Below, piece after piece: positions 1 to 9,778 of a stretch of DNA of 64,000 bases. The stretch comes from Acetobacter okinawensis JCM 25146 (GTDB taxonomy: Bacteria; Pseudomonadota; Alphaproteobacteria; Acetobacterales; Acetobacteraceae). Under the pieces are notes generated by a model. The model searched no databases. It saw only the letters and a list, made by a program, of their open reading frames with translations, and was not told the DNA's origin. The number at the start of each line of letters is the position of its first letter. Within the stretch, counting starts at the first letter, position 1. The stretch is from NCBI RefSeq assembly GCF_000613865.1, contig NZ_BAJU01000001.1, positions 186,001-250,000 on the forward strand. Reading direction: 5' to 3'. The position numbers and the translations under genes were made by a program.

Positions 1-75
1 TCCAAAAGACAGCGCGGCTTATAGCCGTGGAAAAGCGCCGGGCAGTCTAGAAAAGCTGCACTGCAAACGCAACCA

Positions 76-615
76 GTGATAAACAGGGCGGTCGTGCGGA
101 TGGATGGCAGGTTCGTGAACAGGGTGGCGGTCTCGGTTCTGCTGAGCGCTGTTGCCATGGGGGGCGCACTGGCGGTGGCCGGCTCCGTTGTGCCGGATAC
201 AGCACCTGCCACGCTGGCTTTCCGGCTTCCTGACCAGCAGGCAGTCACCATTGCGCCGTTTATGGTGCGTGCCAGTTCTGCCCATGGTGGGCAGCTGGTG
301 CGCCATATCTGCGCGCAATGCCACGCCCTTGCCGCTGGAGGAGAGGGTGCGGGGCCTGTTCTGGCTGATGTGGTCGGCCGTACTGTCGCCTCCCTTCCCG
401 GCTATGCTTATTCTGCCGCGTTGCGCCAGCATGGTGCTCAGGTCTGGGATGATCAGAGGCTGTCCGACTGGCTGACGTCTCCTGCCCGTTATGCTGCGGG
501 TACACGCATGTCTTTTGCCGGTTTGCCTGACCCGCAGGATAGAGCCGATGCAATTGCTTACCTGCATACGCTACACACCCCCTCCCCCACGCCAATAACA
601 GGAGAGAACCGATGA
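76..615 (+). CDS. Secreted or membrane-anchored class I cytochrome c
   Basis: A 179-residue protein with an N-terminal hydrophobic segment (about residues 17-40) that should export it to the periplasm. A single haem-binding motif CAQCH lies at residues 79-83, and the likely axial Met is M145 in GTRMSF, a spacing normal for a one-haem class I cytochrome c. It should carry electrons in the periplasm; its partner cannot be told from sequence. The start is a GTG at 76; an in-frame ATG at 100 would still leave the signal segment. Its stop overlaps the start of the next gene (ATGA at 612-615), so the two are probably translationally coupled. Confidence 0.85.
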   Translation: MINRAVVRMDGRFVNRVAVSVLLSAVAMGGALAVAGSVVPDTAPATLAFRLPDQQAVTIAPFMVRASSAHGGQLVRHICAQCHALAAGGEGAGPVLADVVGRTVASLPGYAYSAALRQHGAQVWDDQRLSDWLTSPARYAAGTRMSFAGLPDPQDRADAIAYLHTLHTPSPTPITGENR

Positions 616-1406
616 GCCTGTCGGGAATTGACCAATTTGTGGATGTCGCCACCATGCTGGCGGATGCGGCGCAAAGTGTTGTGCGGCCATGGTTCCGGCG
701 TGGTGTGAATGTGGACAGCAAGCAGGACGCAAGCCCGGTGACGGTAGCAGACCGGAGTGCCGAGCGGGTGATGCGCGCCATACTGGCTGAACGCCTCCCC
801 GACCACGGCGTGTTCGGGGAGGAGTTTGGTCAGGATAATGCCGGTGCGGACTACCAGTGGTTGCTGGACCCGGTGGATGGCACACGTGCGTTTGTAACCG
901 GACGTCCGTTGTTTGGCACCCTGATCGCCCTTTTTTACAAAGGTGAGCCCATACTGGGGGTTCTGGACCAGCCAGTTCTGCAGGAGCGCTGGCTGGGGGT
1001 TAAGGGGCGGCAGACACTCTTTACCTCACCTTTGGGGGGAACTGCCCTGACCCGGCAGGGTGTGGCGCTGGAGGATGCTGAGATGTCCTGCACATCGCCC
1101 GAAATGCTTGAACTTGCTCCCCATGACCGCTGGCGACAGCTCAAGCAAAATGCACGCCGGATGACATGGGGCGGAGACTGTTACGCCTATGGTCTGCTCG
1201 CTATCGGGCAGATTGATCTGATCGCCGAATGTGACATGAACCCGTGGGACTGGGGCGCACTTGTGCCGATTGTACACGGTGCCGGTGGTGTCATGAGCGC
1301 ATGGGATGGCTCCCCTTTACGGCTTGATGGTGACCGTACGGTTCTTGCTGCGGGTTCTGCCTCCCTGCACAGTCAGGCTGTAGGGATACTGCGGGCGGAA
1401 CAGTAA
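612..1406 (+). CDS. hisN: Histidinol-phosphatase, inositol monophosphatase family
   Basis: A 264-residue member of the Mg-dependent inositol monophosphatase fold. Metal-binding motifs are visible: GEE at 69-71, DPVDGTRAF at 86-94 and WDWGAL near 212-217, the last supplying the third metal-site Asp. Sequence character fits the HisN branch, which dephosphorylates L-histidinol phosphate in histidine synthesis in bacteria lacking HisB-type phosphatase. A general inositol-phosphate or CysQ-like role cannot be excluded without phylogeny. It overlaps the cytochrome c gene by four bases, an unusual partner for a histidine enzyme. Confidence 0.75.
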   Translation: MSLSGIDQFVDVATMLADAAQSVVRPWFRRGVNVDSKQDASPVTVADRSAERVMRAILAERLPDHGVFGEEFGQDNAGADYQWLLDPVDGTRAFVTGRPLFGTLIALFYKGEPILGVLDQPVLQERWLGVKGRQTLFTSPLGGTALTRQGVALEDAEMSCTSPEMLELAPHDRWRQLKQNARRMTWGGDCYAYGLLAIGQIDLIAECDMNPWDWGALVPIVHGAGGVMSAWDGSPLRLDGDRTVLAAGSASLHSQAVGILRAEQ

Positions 1407-1438
1407 GATTTATATAGGGCATATCGGCAAATTTGGGC

Positions 1439-1480
1439 GCGCAGACTATGCATTGGTCCAGTTTTGCGATAGGTCTGCGC
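1439..1480. promoter_or_regulatory. Imperfect inverted repeat upstream of serA
   Basis: The left arm GCGCAGACTAT (1439-1449) and the right arm ATAGGTCTGCGC (1469-1480) pair over 11 bases with one bulge and a loop of about 19 bases. It lies between hisN and serA, ending 28 bases before the serA start. No T-run follows, so it is not a classic intrinsic terminator; an operator or leader hairpin is possible. Function is inferred only from position. Confidence 0.35.
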
Positions 1481-1508
1481 TTCGGTACAACAGCGATGGT
1501 CAGTCCAA

Positions 1509-2768
1509 ATGAGCACGAGCACGCACCTGTCCCTCTCCAAGGACAAGATCCGTATTCTTCTGCTGGAGGGTATCCACGATAGTGCCGTCGCCCTTCTGAA
1601 GGCCTGTGGTTACGAGAATGTCGTACGCCATAAAGGGGCACTCGAGGGCGATGCGCTCAAACAGGCGCTGGAAGGTGTGCATATTGTCGGCATCCGCTCG
1701 CGCACGCAATTGACCAAAGAGGTCATTGAAGGTGCGGACCGCCTTATGGCCATCGGCTGTTTTTGCATTGGCACCAATCAGGTCGATCTGGAAACGGCAC
1801 GCCTGAACGGGATCCCTGTTTTCAACGCGCCTTACAGCAACACGCGTTCCGTGGCCGAACTGGTCATGGGCGAGATTGTTATGCTGATGCGCCGCATTTT
1901 CCCCCGCTCGGTCGAGTGCCATAAAGGGGCATGGACCAAGTCAGCAGCCAATAGCTGGGAAGTGCGTGGCAAAACCCTTGGTATTATTGGTTACGGCTCC
2001 ATCGGCTCGCAGTTGTCCGTGCTGGCAGAAGCTTTTGGCATGCGCGTGGCTTATTACGATGTAGTGGACAAACTGGGTCATGGTAACGCCATGCCGGTAG
2101 ACACGTTGGATGACCTGCTGGCCCAGAGCGATGTGGTCAGTCTGCATGTTCCCCAGTTGCCAACCACAGCCAATCTGATGGGGGCCGAGCAGATTGCCAA
2201 GATGAAGAAGGGCTCCTTCCTCATCAACAACGCGCGCGGCAATGTGGTGGATCTGGACGCGCTGGCCAAAGCGCTGGAAAGTGGCCACCTGCTTGGTGCC
2301 GCGATTGACGTGTTCCCCAAAGAACCCAAAGGTCCGGGGGATCTGCTTTCTACCCCGATCATGGGGCTTGATAACGTCATCCTCACCCCGCACATCGGTG
2401 GTTCCACGGCAGAAGCTCAGGAACGCATTGGCGTGGAAGTGGCCCGCAAGCTGGTGGAATATTCGGATGTTGGCTCCACCTTTGGTGCCGTCAACTTCCC
2501 CGGCGTGCAACTGCCACAAAGCCCGCGTGGGACGCGCTTCATGCACGCGCATCATAACATCCCCGGTGTTATGATGAAGCTCAATGAAATCTTCCTGCGT
2601 GAGACCTGCAATGTGACCGCCCAGTTCCTCCAGACGGATGGGGAAATTGGCTACGTGGTGATTGAAGCGGATACAGGTGGTGATACCGATCTGGATGATC
2701 GTCTGCTCAAGGCCCTGCGTGAACTGGATGGCACAGTGCGTGCCCGTCTGATTTACAAAGGCCGTTAA
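1509..2768 (+). CDS. serA: D-3-phosphoglycerate dehydrogenase
   Basis: A 419-residue NAD-dependent dehydrogenase catalysing the first committed step of serine synthesis, oxidation of 3-phosphoglycerate. The Rossmann motif GIIGYGSIGSQ is near residue 158, the active-site segment TPHIGGST near 295, and a C-terminal ACT-type regulatory region ends the protein. Length and layout match the shorter E. coli-type SerA (about 410 residues) rather than the long form with an intervening domain, so feedback inhibition by serine through the ACT domain is expected. The Shine-Dalgarno sequence before the ATG at 1509 is weak. Confidence 0.95.
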   Translation: MSTSTHLSLSKDKIRILLLEGIHDSAVALLKACGYENVVRHKGALEGDALKQALEGVHIVGIRSRTQLTKEVIEGADRLMAIGCFCIGTNQVDLETARLNGIPVFNAPYSNTRSVAELVMGEIVMLMRRIFPRSVECHKGAWTKSAANSWEVRGKTLGIIGYGSIGSQLSVLAEAFGMRVAYYDVVDKLGHGNAMPVDTLDDLLAQSDVVSLHVPQLPTTANLMGAEQIAKMKKGSFLINNARGNVVDLDALAKALESGHLLGAAIDVFPKEPKGPGDLLSTPIMGLDNVILTPHIGGSTAEAQERIGVEVARKLVEYSDVGSTFGAVNFPGVQLPQSPRGTRFMHAHHNIPGVMMKLNEIFLRETCNVTAQFLQTDGEIGYVVIEADTGGDTDLDDRLLKALRELDGTVRARLIYKGR

Positions 2769-2790
2769 GCATGGGCTGCGGAGAGTGGGA

Positions 2791-4287
2791 ATGATTTACT
2801 CCCGCATCCGCAGCTTTGCATTTTCGGGTATCGAGGCACGACCCGTATGGGTTGAGGTTCAGATATCTTCTGGTCTGCCTGCATTTCTGGTTGTGGGGCT
2901 ACCAGACAAGGCCGTAGCCGAAGCGCGCGAGCGTGTGCGGGCGGCCTTGACCTCCATCGGGCTGGCGCTGCCCGCAAAGCGTATTGTGGTAAATTTGGTG
3001 CCGGCGGACCTTCCCAAGGAAGGATCGCACTTTGACCTGCCCATTGCGCTGGCCCTGCTGGCCGCCATGGGGGTTATTCCCGGAGAAGAAGTGGGGCGCT
3101 ATGCAGCCCTTGGCGAGCTCTCGCTCGACGGGCGGCTTAATCCGGTTTCTGGTGTGCTGTCAGCCTCGCTTGAGGCCGCATCCATGGAGCTGGGCATTGT
3201 CTGCCCTGCGGCTCAGGGCGAGGAAGCTCTGTGCGGTGGGGACATTGCCATTCTGGCTGCCGTAGACCTTTTGTCGCTGATTAACCATTTTACGGGCCTG
3301 CAAATTCTCTCTGGCCCCGTTTTTTCCAATACTCCCGATGTTGATGATGCCCCCGCCGAGCCTGATCTGGCTGATATAAAAGGCATGGAAATCGGGCGTC
3401 GTGCGCTGGAAATTGCTGCCGCAGGCGGGCACTCCCTTTTGCTGTCCGGTCCGCCCGGCGCAGGCAAATCCATGCTGGCATCACGCTTGCGCGGCCTGCT
3501 GCCAGACCTGCTGGCACCCGAGAGTCTGGCGGTTTCGCGCATATATAGTGCCGCCGGGTTGCTGCGTGATGGCAGACCCATGCGCCGCCCCCCTGTGCGT
3601 GATCCGCACCACTCTGCCAGCCTGCCCGCACTGGTTGGCGGGGGTACGCGTGCTCGCCCTGGGGAAATCAGTCTGGCGCATCATGGCGTGTTGTTTTTGG
3701 ATGAATTGCCTGAGTTCTCTCGCGCGGCGTTGGAGGCTTTGCGCCAGCCGCTGGAGACCGGGCAGGTCAGTATTGCTCGAGCAGCTGTGCATGTTACCTA
3801 CCCTGCCCGCTTCCAGCTTGTTGCTGCCATGAACCCATGCCGTTGTGGGTATCTGGGGGACCCGGAGCGTGAATGCGGCAAGGCACCCCGTTGTGGAGCG
3901 GATTATCTGGCGCGTCTTTCCGGCCCGCTTATGGACCGGATTGACCTGCATGTGGCCATGCAACCCTATGAACCCATAGGGTATATGGCGCAGGGCGGTG
4001 GGGAAGATACAGCAACAGTTGCGCGGCGTGTGGCTCAGGCCAGAGCACTTCAGGCACATCGGCAGGGCATGCGGAAAAATGCCGAAGCACCGCTTGATAT
4101 CCTCAGCCTGACAGGCAGAGCGCAGGAACTGGCGCAAACCATTGCCGAGCGCTTCCGTTTTTCCGCACGTGGTTACACTCGCCTGTTACGGGTCGCCAGA
4201 AGCATAGCAGATCTGGCTGAAAACCCGGATGTGGAGGCACAGCACATCGCCGAGGCTGCTACATTCCGGGCCCGTTCCAGTACGTAA
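2791..4287 (+). CDS. comM: ComM/YifB-family Mg-chelatase-like AAA ATPase
   Basis: About 498 residues. The N-terminal ChlI-like domain carries the family segment LPAFLVVGLPDKAVAEARER. It is followed by an AAA+ core with Walker A GPPGAGKSM near residue 219 and Walker B LFLDELPEF, then the characteristic cysteine cluster MNPCRCGYLGD. Family members act as branch-migration helicases during integration of transformed DNA. A GTG at 2785 would also open the frame, but the ATG at 2791 has GGAGAG just upstream and is preferred. It follows serA by 22 bases and may be co-transcribed. Confidence 0.9.
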   Translation: MIYSRIRSFAFSGIEARPVWVEVQISSGLPAFLVVGLPDKAVAEARERVRAALTSIGLALPAKRIVVNLVPADLPKEGSHFDLPIALALLAAMGVIPGEEVGRYAALGELSLDGRLNPVSGVLSASLEAASMELGIVCPAAQGEEALCGGDIAILAAVDLLSLINHFTGLQILSGPVFSNTPDVDDAPAEPDLADIKGMEIGRRALEIAAAGGHSLLLSGPPGAGKSMLASRLRGLLPDLLAPESLAVSRIYSAAGLLRDGRPMRRPPVRDPHHSASLPALVGGGTRARPGEISLAHHGVLFLDELPEFSRAALEALRQPLETGQVSIARAAVHVTYPARFQLVAAMNPCRCGYLGDPERECGKAPRCGADYLARLSGPLMDRIDLHVAMQPYEPIGYMAQGGGEDTATVARRVAQARALQAHRQGMRKNAEAPLDILSLTGRAQELAQTIAERFRFSARGYTRLLRVARSIADLAENPDVEAQHIAEAATFRARSST

Positions 4288-4293
4288 GGCGTG

Positions 4294-5507
4294 TCAGATG
4301 GTCGTATGGTGCAGGGCGTTGAAGGCCTGCTCCAGATCGTCAATCAGGTCCTGCGTGTTCTCCAGCCCGATCTGCAGACGGAATGCAGGAGAATCCGGCT
4401 GGTCGGAGCCAAAGTTCCGCGTGATACCGCCTGTGGTCGGCAATACCAGACTTTCGTATCCACCCCATGAGGCACCAATGCCAAACAGGCGCATGGCGTT
4501 AATCATGTGCTCCATGTTCTGGCGCGTATATGTGGTGTTCAGCACGACCCCAAACAGGCTGCCTGCCCCCGTAAAATCGCGCTTCCAGTAAGTGTGGCCC
4601 GGGCAGTCAGGTAGAGCTGGGTGCAGAACCTGTGCAACCTCGGGGCGTTCGTGCAGCCATGTTGCAACGTGCAGCGCTGTGCGTGCCTGCTGCGCCATAC
4701 GGACCCCCATGGTGCGCAGGCCGCGCAGGGTCAGCCAGCAGTCGTCCGGTCCGGCAAGCTGGCCAAGCTGGATGGAGCGTCGCGCAGGATGTGCCAGCTA
4801 GCCTGATCGGCTACGGTAATAGCGCCAGCAATAACATCGGAATGTCCTGCGGGATATTTGGTCAGCGCCTGAATGGAAACATCTACCCCGTGCTCAAACG
4901 GGGCAAAAATGCCAAACCCCCACGTATTATCCAAAAACAGCCGTGCCCCATGGCTATGGGCGACATCTGCCAGCATGGGAATGTCCTGCACTTCAAAGGT
5001 ATGGCTACCCGGACTTTCCGTAAAAATGATGCGGGTATTGGGCTGAACATACTCCTCAACCTCGGCTCTGCTGGCACAGGGCGGGAAGTAGGAAATATCT
5101 ACCCCAAAACGCCGGAGCATATTCTCGGCAAAACGGCGGGTCGGGCCATAGATGCTGTCCACCAGCAGGCAGTGATCACCGGCCTTTAAAAAAGCGAGCA
5201 AGGGGGTTGTGCAGGCAGCAAGACCGGAACTGACAATCTGGCAGTCCGTGCCGCCTTCAATCTGTGCGATCAGTTTTTCCAGCTCATGCTGGGTGGGGGA
5301 GCCCATGGCACCATAGATGCTGGTGTGGTCATAGCGCTCCAGTCCCTTGCGGTTCATGCTCTGAAGGGAGGGGAAAAGGACAGTAGAGCCCCGCTCTACC
5401 GGCAGGTTGACGTAAGTTCCCCCTTCGGGCGCAGCTGCACGGCCTGCATGGGTCAGGGAAGTACCCAGTTTTTGCCATCCGGCATCCACGTTACGGCGGT
5501 CAGTCAT
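4294..5507 (-). CDS. metC: Cystathionine beta-lyase, frame interrupted near 4775
   Basis: A PLP-dependent Cys/Met metabolism enzyme that cleaves cystathionine to homocysteine. The N-terminal part runs from the ATG at 5507 and includes the PLP-lysine motif ALTKYPAGHSD (K217). The frame breaks near 4775 and the C-terminal part continues in another frame to 4294. Inserting one T into the GCTCC at the break restores DASIQLGQLAGPDDCWLT and a protein of about 404 residues, the family's normal length. Sequencing undercall is more likely than decay because both halves are well conserved. The start overlaps the end of sseA by eight bases (ATGACTGA), so the two sulfur genes form an operon. Confidence 0.82.
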
Positions 5508-6356
5508 GGGTTGTATCCGTTGTTATGGGCGTATTGGGTGTGCTGCCCCATTCGGCCCAGGAGCCGTCATACAGGGCGTTGGAGGTAAAACCAGCCAGTT
5601 CCAGCGCAACGCTCAGCACCGCGGCGGTCATGCCGGACCCGCAGGTGGTGATGGGGTGCGTGGTGGCGGTTACACCAGCATGTAAAAACATGGTTTCAAG
5701 CTGTGCTGCGGGTAAGAAAAAACCGTTTTCATCCATAACGGTTTTATAGGGTATGTTACGGGCACCGGGCATATGGCCCGATTTTACGCCTGCGCGTGGT
5801 TCTGGGGCCATGCCGTAAAAGCGGTCTGCGCTGCGCGCATCCAGTATCGGGCGGTTTTGCAGCCTGACGTGCTCAAGCATGTCCCCCAGTCCGGCTATGC
5901 GGGAATATTCTGTTCTGGGATGGTAGGTTTGTGGCGCATGCTCTGCTCCAGTCCCCTGTTCGACCGGCAGGTTCTGCTGTTGCCAAGCGCGAAGACCACC
6001 ATGAATGATCTGCGTTTTTTCATGTCCGAACAGTTTTGTCATCCACCATGCCCGGCAGGCGGAGGCCACATTGCCCTGATCGTAAAATACCACATGGGTT
6101 TCGGGCGTAATACCAGTGCGCCAAAGAGATGCGCAAAGCGTGCAGCAGACGGTACCGTATGCGGCAAGCTGCTTTGTGGGTCTGAAAAAACGTTGATGTC
6201 AAAATACTGGCTGCCCGGAATATGGCAGGCATGAAACCGTTTTAGTGGGTCGAAGGTCTCTCCCGGCAGGGCTGTCGTGGCATCCAGAAAACGGATGGAG
6301 GTATCCTTGGCAAGAGTATGCAGAAAACTGCCGGAAATGAGAGGAGACATGTCCAT
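5500..6356 (-). CDS. sseA: 3-mercaptopyruvate sulfurtransferase, frame interrupted near 6113
   Basis: A two-rhodanese-domain enzyme that transfers sulfur from 3-mercaptopyruvate to thiol acceptors or cyanide. The N-terminal domain begins at the ATG at 6356. The second domain carries the catalytic loop CGSGMTA (Cys codon at 5641-5643), which marks mercaptopyruvate rather than thiosulfate specificity. The frame breaks near 6113; adding one G to a GG run restores the expected continuation through THVVFYDQGNVASA and gives about 285 residues. It is the first gene of an operon with metC. The catalytic half is intact, so a sequencing error is likely. Confidence 0.82.
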
Positions 6357-6568
6357 AAAGTTCCATAATGTTTTTAATGCAGGTCAAAGACGATCACATA
6401 GTCTGGGGCAACAGGCAAACGTGTTTGTGCCGCGGCGTATGTACCAACACAGAGCGTTTATCGGAACCGACTGGAAAGTCGGGGCGGAATGCGCCATATC
6501 ATAAAGCCGATATGCCATGTTCTTGTGGGAACATACAAAATTAAGGCGTTCCGTGGTTTATTGCGCGC

Positions 6569-7656
6569 ATGACTGATGGTCACACATTGACGGCTGAACG
6601 CATTCTCCGGTTTTTATTGCTGGTGGGAATTGCGTATGGCTGCATAGCCGTGCTGGTGCCTTTTTCTTCCGCCCTGCTCTGGGCGGGGGTGCTGACGTAC
6701 ACGACATGGCCTCTGTTCCAGTATTTGCGGCGGAGCATGGGTGCCAACGCAGCCAGCCTGATCATGACCGTACTGTGCGCCGTGTGTGTGGTGTTCCCGC
6801 TGGCTTTGCTTGCCTCTGCCTGTGTTGCATCCGGTCCACGCTGGGCGCTCCAGCTGACAACCCTGTTCGGGCAGGTCAACCAGTTGCCTCCCCTACCCCA
6901 CTGGCTTGATAATCTGCCGGTTTTTGGGCCTGATATTCACCGCAGATGGGCGTTGTGGAGCCGTAATCTGGAACTCGCTGCTGCGGAGTTGCGGCCTTAT
7001 GCCGGGGGAATTATCCAGTCGGTTCTGAGCGTGCTGATGCAGATGGCCAATGGTGCGCTCCACCTTGTTACGGCATTGTTCATTTCTTTTTTCTTCTGGA
7101 TCAGTGGCTCTATCCTGTGGGACACGCTGCAGGCCGTTATGCTGCGCATTGCCGGGCCACAGGCCGGGCGGCACCTGTCCATTATTGCCAGCACGGTACG
7201 TGGCACGGTCTATGGTATTCTTGGCACCGCATTATTCAGGGTATTCTGACCGGGCTTGGCTTGTGGATGTTTGGCGTGGCTGAGGCGGTTATTCTGGGCG
7301 GCGTTGCTGCGTTTTTGGCTGTTTTTCCTGTTGGAGCGCCGCTGGTCTGGATACCTGCAGCTGTATGGCTGTTTGTCACACACCATCAGCTCAAAGGAAT
7401 TTTGCTTATCTTGTATGGTGTTATTTTTATTTCCGGGGCGGATCATCTGATTCGTCCACTATTTATTGCGCGCGGCTCCAAGCTGCCTTACCTGCTGACC
7501 GTGCTTGGGGTTATTGGCGGGTTGCTGGCATTTGGTGGTGTGGGTATTTTTCTGGGGCCGGTCCTTCTTGCAATCGGTTTTACACTGACTATGGAGTTTG
7601 CCCAAGGTGAGCCAGTGCGGACCACACTGGATGAGACAAGGACCATGGGGCCATGA
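6569..7656 (+). CDS. AI-2E/PerM-family membrane transporter, frame interrupted near 7234
   Basis: A polytopic membrane protein of about 362 residues after repair, with hydrophobic helices throughout and the family's conserved C-terminal helices around SKLPYLLTVLGVIGGLLAFG. Members of the AI-2E (UPF0118) family export small solutes; the substrate here cannot be told. The first frame stops at 7249 and the second carries on from IQGILTGLG. Adding one A at TTATT (to TTAATT) joins them as GTALIQGIL. Its stop overlaps the next start (ATGA at 7653-7656). Confidence 0.75.
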
Positions 7657-8360
7657 AGCGTCGTCTGTCCCGTTTTGTAGAATTGGCTGCCCGTGGGCGG
7701 CGCAGGCATGCTGTGGCTAACGATACGCCGGGTGTTAAGGTTATCAGTTGGAACCTGCTGCGCCGCACGGGCGCGACAGTGCATGATGTTGCCGCCCTGA
7801 TTGAGGCAGAGCAGCCTGATATTCTGCTGATGCAGGAAGCCACGGTGGAAATTGATATTCTGCCAGATGTTATTGGTGGACATTATGCCCGCTCCCCCCT
7901 GCCGGGGCGCATTCATGGTGTGGCGTGCTGGAGCCGCCTGCCCTTTGCGCGTCCGCCACGTGCGTGCACCATACCTTCTGGGCCGATTGTTAAGCGGCAT
8001 GCCCAGATCATAGAATACGCGCAGTTTTCTCTGGCTAACGTACATCTCTCTCATGGACAGATGCTTAACCGCCGGCAGTTGCGCAGGATTGCATCCCTGC
8101 TCTCCGCACCATGTGCCATTTTGGGAGATTTCAATCTGGTGGGGCCAACCCTTGTGCCGGGTTTTGCCGATGTGGGGCCAAAGGCACCGACCCACCGCAT
8201 GGTCGATCTGCTGCCAATCCGGCTTGACCGCTGTCTGGTGGAAGGCATGGTCTGCTCGGAAGCGCGGGTACTTCCCGTCTTTGCTTCTGACCATCGGCCG
8301 ATAGCCGTGACTCTTCAACCAGAGATTGGTTTGAAGCCGGCTATTTTTGCTTACAGGTAA
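7653..8360 (+). CDS. Endonuclease/exonuclease/phosphatase-family hydrolase
   Basis: A 235-residue protein with the EEP (DNase I-like) fold. Visible motifs are VISWNLLR at about residues 31-38, a metal-binding Glu in LMQEAT, GDFN in the middle, and ASDHRPIAV near the end (catalytic Asp/His). Family members cleave phosphodiester or phosphomonoester bonds in nucleic acids or lipids; the substrate is unknown. The downstream cardiolipin synthase on the other strand hints at, but does not prove, phospholipid turnover. The 3' end overlaps the convergent cls gene by ten bases. Confidence 0.8.
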   Translation: MKRRLSRFVELAARGRRRHAVANDTPGVKVISWNLLRRTGATVHDVAALIEAEQPDILLMQEATVEIDILPDVIGGHYARSPLPGRIHGVACWSRLPFARPPRACTIPSGPIVKRHAQIIEYAQFSLANVHLSHGQMLNRRQLRRIASLLSAPCAILGDFNLVGPTLVPGFADVGPKAPTHRMVDLLPIRLDRCLVEGMVCSEARVLPVFASDHRPIAVTLQPEIGLKPAIFAYR

Positions 8361-9778
8361 GGCATGAACAATCTGGCAAATGAATCGCGGATGCGTGTCA
8401 GACTGTTGCGTTTGTCCAGATCATAATGTGTGAGCCGGTGGTTGCGGTGCTGGCATATAAAGTCATCGGTAATCTGAGCCATGGCCACATCATATGTTTC
8501 CATGTTGATCTCAAAATTCAGGCGTAGGCTGCGAATATCCAGATTGGAGCTGCCTACAAACGACCACGCCTTGTCCACCACCATTAACTTGGAATGGTTA
8601 AAAGGCGGGTTCGCGTGCCACACACGCACCCCCGTATCCAGCAATGGAGAAATATTGGCAGCACACGCCCAGTCCAGCGGGCGATGATTGCTGCGGAGGG
8701 GGATAATAATATCCACCTGTACCCCGCGCAGGGCGGCCAGCCCCAGTTCGGACAGAAAACGCGCGCCAGGCAAAAAATACGGGGTCATGAGCCGTATGCT
8801 TTTGCGCGAGAGCGTGATGGCCTGCAACATGGTGTATTCGATTTTTTCCAGATCCGTATCCGGGCCTGCGGTCACAATACGGGCCAGAGATGCGCCATTG
8901 CCCGCATGTTCTTGCAAAAAAAGATCACGGTTCAGTTGCTCTCCAGTTGTAAAATACCAGTCCCACGCGGCAACCTGTGCAAGTTGATGCACAACCGGCC
9001 CTTCGATCTGGAAATGGGTGTCGGACACGGGGTTGCGGGGTTTACGCGCGACCAGATTATCGTCGGCAATATTAAGCCCGCCCATAAAGCCGATACTGCC
9101 ATCCACAACCAGAATTTTGCGATGGTTCCTCAGGTTCAGAAAAGGCATGCGCCATGGAAGGAGTGAATGCATAAAGCGCGCGCAAGGAACGCCCGCGCGT
9201 TTAAGGTAACGGTAGGTGGGGGACAGGAAGTAACCGCTGCCAATACCATCAACCAGCACGCGCACATGGACCCCTCTTTTGTGCGCGGCAATCAGCTTGT
9301 CTGCAAAGAGTTGGCCGCAGGTGTCATGCCGGAAAATATAGGAACACAGGAAAATGCTTTTTGTGGCGTTTTCAATGGCATTGAGCATATGTGGGTAGGC
9401 ACCGTCCCCATCATGCAGGCAGGTTATGCTGTTGTTGCCCACAACGGGGCGGGTTGTCAGTTTGCCAACCATCAAAGCCAGTGGCGCAAACTGACCATCA
9501 AGCTCCCTGTTCCATGAGGAGAGGTCCGCTCCATCCTGCCGATGGGCTGTTCTGTCTCCAACCAGTTTTTTAGCAAGTCGCGTGACGCGGTTAATGCCAA
9601 ACATAAGGTACAGCGCAGTGCCAAAGAATGGCATAAGAACACACACACCAATCCACCCGATGGCGGATGATGTGTTACGTTTTGTCAGAAGAATATGCAG
9701 ACTGACGCTGGTAACCAGAGCCAGGCGCATACACGCAACAACAAAAGCTGTTGTGGAAAACTGAAGGTCAAAAAGCAT
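8351..9778 (-). CDS. cls: Cardiolipin synthase (phospholipase D superfamily)
   Basis: About 475 residues. Two N-terminal hydrophobic helices anchor it in the inner membrane, and two PLD motifs follow: HRKILVVDGSIGFMGG and HSKLMVVDKAWSFVGSSN (HxKx4D type). It condenses phosphatidylglycerol, or phosphatidylglycerol with phosphatidylethanolamine, into cardiolipin. The frame is open upstream to 9823, but the ATG at 9778 begins the usual hydrophobic N-terminus and is preferred. That ATG shares the palindrome CATG (9776-9779) with the start of yraN on the other strand. Confidence 0.92.
   Translation of the reverse strand: MLFDLQFSTTAFVVACMRLALVTSVSLHILLTKRNTSSAIGWIGVCVLMPFFGTALYLMFGINRVTRLAKKLVGDRTAHRQDGADLSSWNRELDGQFAPLALMVGKLTTRPVVGNNSITCLHDGDGAYPHMLNAIENATKSIFLCSYIFRHDTCGQLFADKLIAAHKRGVHVRVLVDGIGSGYFLSPTYRYLKRAGVPCARFMHSLLPWRMPFLNLRNHRKILVVDGSIGFMGGLNIADDNLVARKPRNPVSDTHFQIEGPVVHQLAQVAAWDWYFTTGEQLNRDLFLQEHAGNGASLARIVTAGPDTDLEKIEYTMLQAITLSRKSIRLMTPYFLPGARFLSELGLAALRGVQVDIIIPLRSNHRPLDWACAANISPLLDTGVRVWHANPPFNHSKLMVVDKAWSFVGSSNLDIRSLRLNFEINMETYDVAMAQITDDFICQHRNHRLTHYDLDKRNSLTRIRDSFARLFMPYL

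Noticed and set aside
6500-6545. GTTC-N6-GAAC palindrome upstream of the AI-2E permease as a LexA site
   Set aside because: The alphaproteobacterial SOS box is a direct GTTC-N7-GTTC repeat, and the downstream gene is not an SOS gene; most likely chance.
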